From an uncultured Bacteroidales bacterium (GTDB taxonomy: Bacteria > Bacteroidota > Bacteroidia > Bacteroidales > P3), in assembly GCA_947168665.1 (NCBI GenBank), contig CAMVMX010000001.1:327325-391324 (forward strand): DNA of 64,000 nt, given 5' to 3'. Of this stretch, positions 62,379 through 64,000 are shown piece after piece; the stretch's first letter is position 1, and every line of letters starts with the position of its first letter. The notes beneath the pieces are model-generated. The model did not search any database. It was not told the origin of the DNA and saw only the letters and a program-made list of their open reading frames with translations. Both the position numbers and the translations under genes were made by a program.

Positions 62379-62404
62379 TTGCCTCATTCCGCTTAATTAC
62401 CCTT

Positions 62405-62446
62405 GCACAGGGATGCGGCCCCGACCGCACCCCTGTGCTTTTTTTT
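62405..62446 (+). terminator. Intrinsic terminator after the PLP-enzyme gene
   Basis: GCACAGGG (62405-62412) pairs with CCCTGTGC (62431-62438); the inner TGCGG/CCGCA extends the stem, and eight T follow (62439-62446). Confidence 0.88.
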
Positions 62447-63023
62447 GCTTAGAAACAAGGACAAAGAAAGAGTGGGCCTTCGGGAAACCAGTCTGCCAAG
62501 TTCACACTCGACAATTCCACCGGCGGCGGCGTCACCGCGCGAATAGACAGCACCCGCATCGGCCCGTGCCACTGCGACATCGGCCAAAAAAAATCCAGCT
62601 CATTTACCGCACTTAGCCATTGAGTTGTTTGTGCGTTGACTGCATATTTTTTCTGATTCAGAAATAATATACAATAAACATGCAAATTAAAGAGAAAATA
62701 TATAACGACCGACCGCACCATTTCGGTCAAGCCGCTGATGGGGCCAATCCGGCCAATCGGAATTTTCACAACAGGAATATTGCAGCGCAAATATCGCCTG
62801 CCGCTCAAATTAGCCCATGAACGCCGTTAGCGGGCCACCCCGACTCGGTGCCCCTCCACAAGGCTATTACGCACCGCAGGCGAAGTCGCCAAACACCACC
62901 TCGGCAGAGAATCTGGTGGCAAAATAGCCCGAGAAGGCGGTGGAGAAAATGCCACGGGGCGACCAGACAAAGATTGCCATCCGCAGCATTTTACAAATAT
63001 CGTTAAAGGGCGGGGAGTCTCTT
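62447..63023. other. Intergenic region upstream of secA
   Basis: About 580 bp with no clear gene. A 46-codon frame without a start codon (ending TGA near 62625) reads FTLDNSTGGGVTARIDSTRI and may be a dead coding scrap. A 40-aa frame on the minus strand is listed separately. The part from 62625 to 62720 is AT-rich. No RNA gene was recognised. Confidence 0.4.
62867..62989 (-). CDS. Possible small protein (40 aa)
   Basis: From an ATG at 62989 (or 62980) to TAA followed by an in-frame TAG. The product reads MLRMAIFVWSPRGIFSTAFS and continues with an aromatic-rich sequence to DFACGA. Codons resemble those of the window and the double stop is notable. No promoter or known homology supports it, so it may be chance or a gene remnant. 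Confidence 0.25.
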   Translation of the reverse strand: MLRMAIFVWSPRGIFSTAFSGYFATRFSAEVVFGDFACGA

Positions 63024-63053
63024 TTTGTTTGTGAATTATTTTTTGTATCTTTG
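63024..63053 (+). promoter_or_regulatory. Promoter of secA
   Basis: A T-rich -33 ending in TTTG (63024-63027), 18 nt, then TATCTTTG (63046-63053): exact -7, spacing one short of the consensus. It leaves a leader of about 75 nt before the ATG at 63130. Confidence 0.65.
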
Positions 63054-63129
63054 CAAATTCGGTCTTATATATAGGCCGAGACGCAACATATTGTATAATA
63101 AACTTATAGTAACAAAAGAAAACACAATA

Positions 63130-64000
<871 letters not shown>

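Noticed and set aside
62449..62808. 119-aa minus-strand frame after the PLP-enzyme terminator
   Set aside because: Composition changes from GC-rich to AT-rich midway and no motif is seen; it also overlaps a terminator flank.
62817..62927. Small plus-strand frame (about 36 aa) near 62.8 kb
   Set aside because: Pro/Gly-rich, no promoter, and it overlaps the slightly better minus-strand candidate.

Overview
The window is chromosomal DNA from a member of the Bacteroidota, most likely order Bacteroidales. Signs in the sequence are two proteins ending in a type B sorting domain of the type IX secretion system (T9SS), many small outer-membrane barrels and SPII lipoproteins, almost no Shine-Dalgarno sequences, and the Bacteroidota promoter pattern (TTTG, about 20 nt, TAnnTTTG) ahead of many genes. 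Other signs are a GlnRS and a phosphoglycerate dehydrogenase with the Bacteroides-type catalytic lysine. Most genes are GC-rich with C-ending codons. No rRNA, tRNA, CRISPR array or transposase was seen.

Left part (1-18 kb): the 3' end of an M16 peptidase; an isolated HD-phosphohydrolase/GHKL-ATPase fusion of about 1040 aa with its own promoter and an AT-rich 3' half; a broken fimbrillin-like lipoprotein gene; a carbamate kinase, ornithine carbamoyltransferase and AspT-like carrier cluster that fits citrulline/arginine fermentation; a CPWC thioredoxin-like protein; an exo/endonuclease/phosphatase lipoprotein; and a patatin-POTRA-barrel protein (type Vd-like). On the minus strand follow a TerC-family protein behind a yybP-ykoY manganese riboswitch, an ATP-grasp-like protein, and serC-serA.

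Middle (18-36 kb): dnaA after an unusual AT-rich leader, a flavin reductase, a 2-hydroxyacid dehydrogenase, and two large paralogous T9SS cargo proteins. Their 3' ends share a perfectly identical 330-bp repeat that also carries the 3' end of the dehydrogenase gene. A divergent six-gene run encodes TolC, an HlyD-like adaptor, two ABC-2 permeases without an ATPase, and a LytS/LytTR two-component pair.

Right part (36-64 kb): a minus-strand operon of an outer-membrane barrel, an S41 protease lipoprotein, a PPDK-like protein lacking the PEP barrel, and a PAP2 phosphatase. Then come a coiled-coil lipoprotein, the MurL-MurD2 pair (alternative route for D-glutamate into peptidoglycan) coupled to an M20 hydrolase and followed by a C69 dipeptidase, a MATE exporter, an LEA-like lipoprotein with three small barrels, glnS, a GT39-like enzyme, pheT, an unknown protein, an RluB-like pseudouridine synthase, an RsmI-like methyltransferase, a Cys/Met-metabolism PLP enzyme, and the 5' part of secA, which runs off the end.

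Strongest leads are the HD-GHKL protein, the PPDK-like/PAP2 operon, the exact 330-bp duplication between the T9SS cargo genes, and the MurL-MurD2 locus. Identifications rest on motif recognition; no database search was run.
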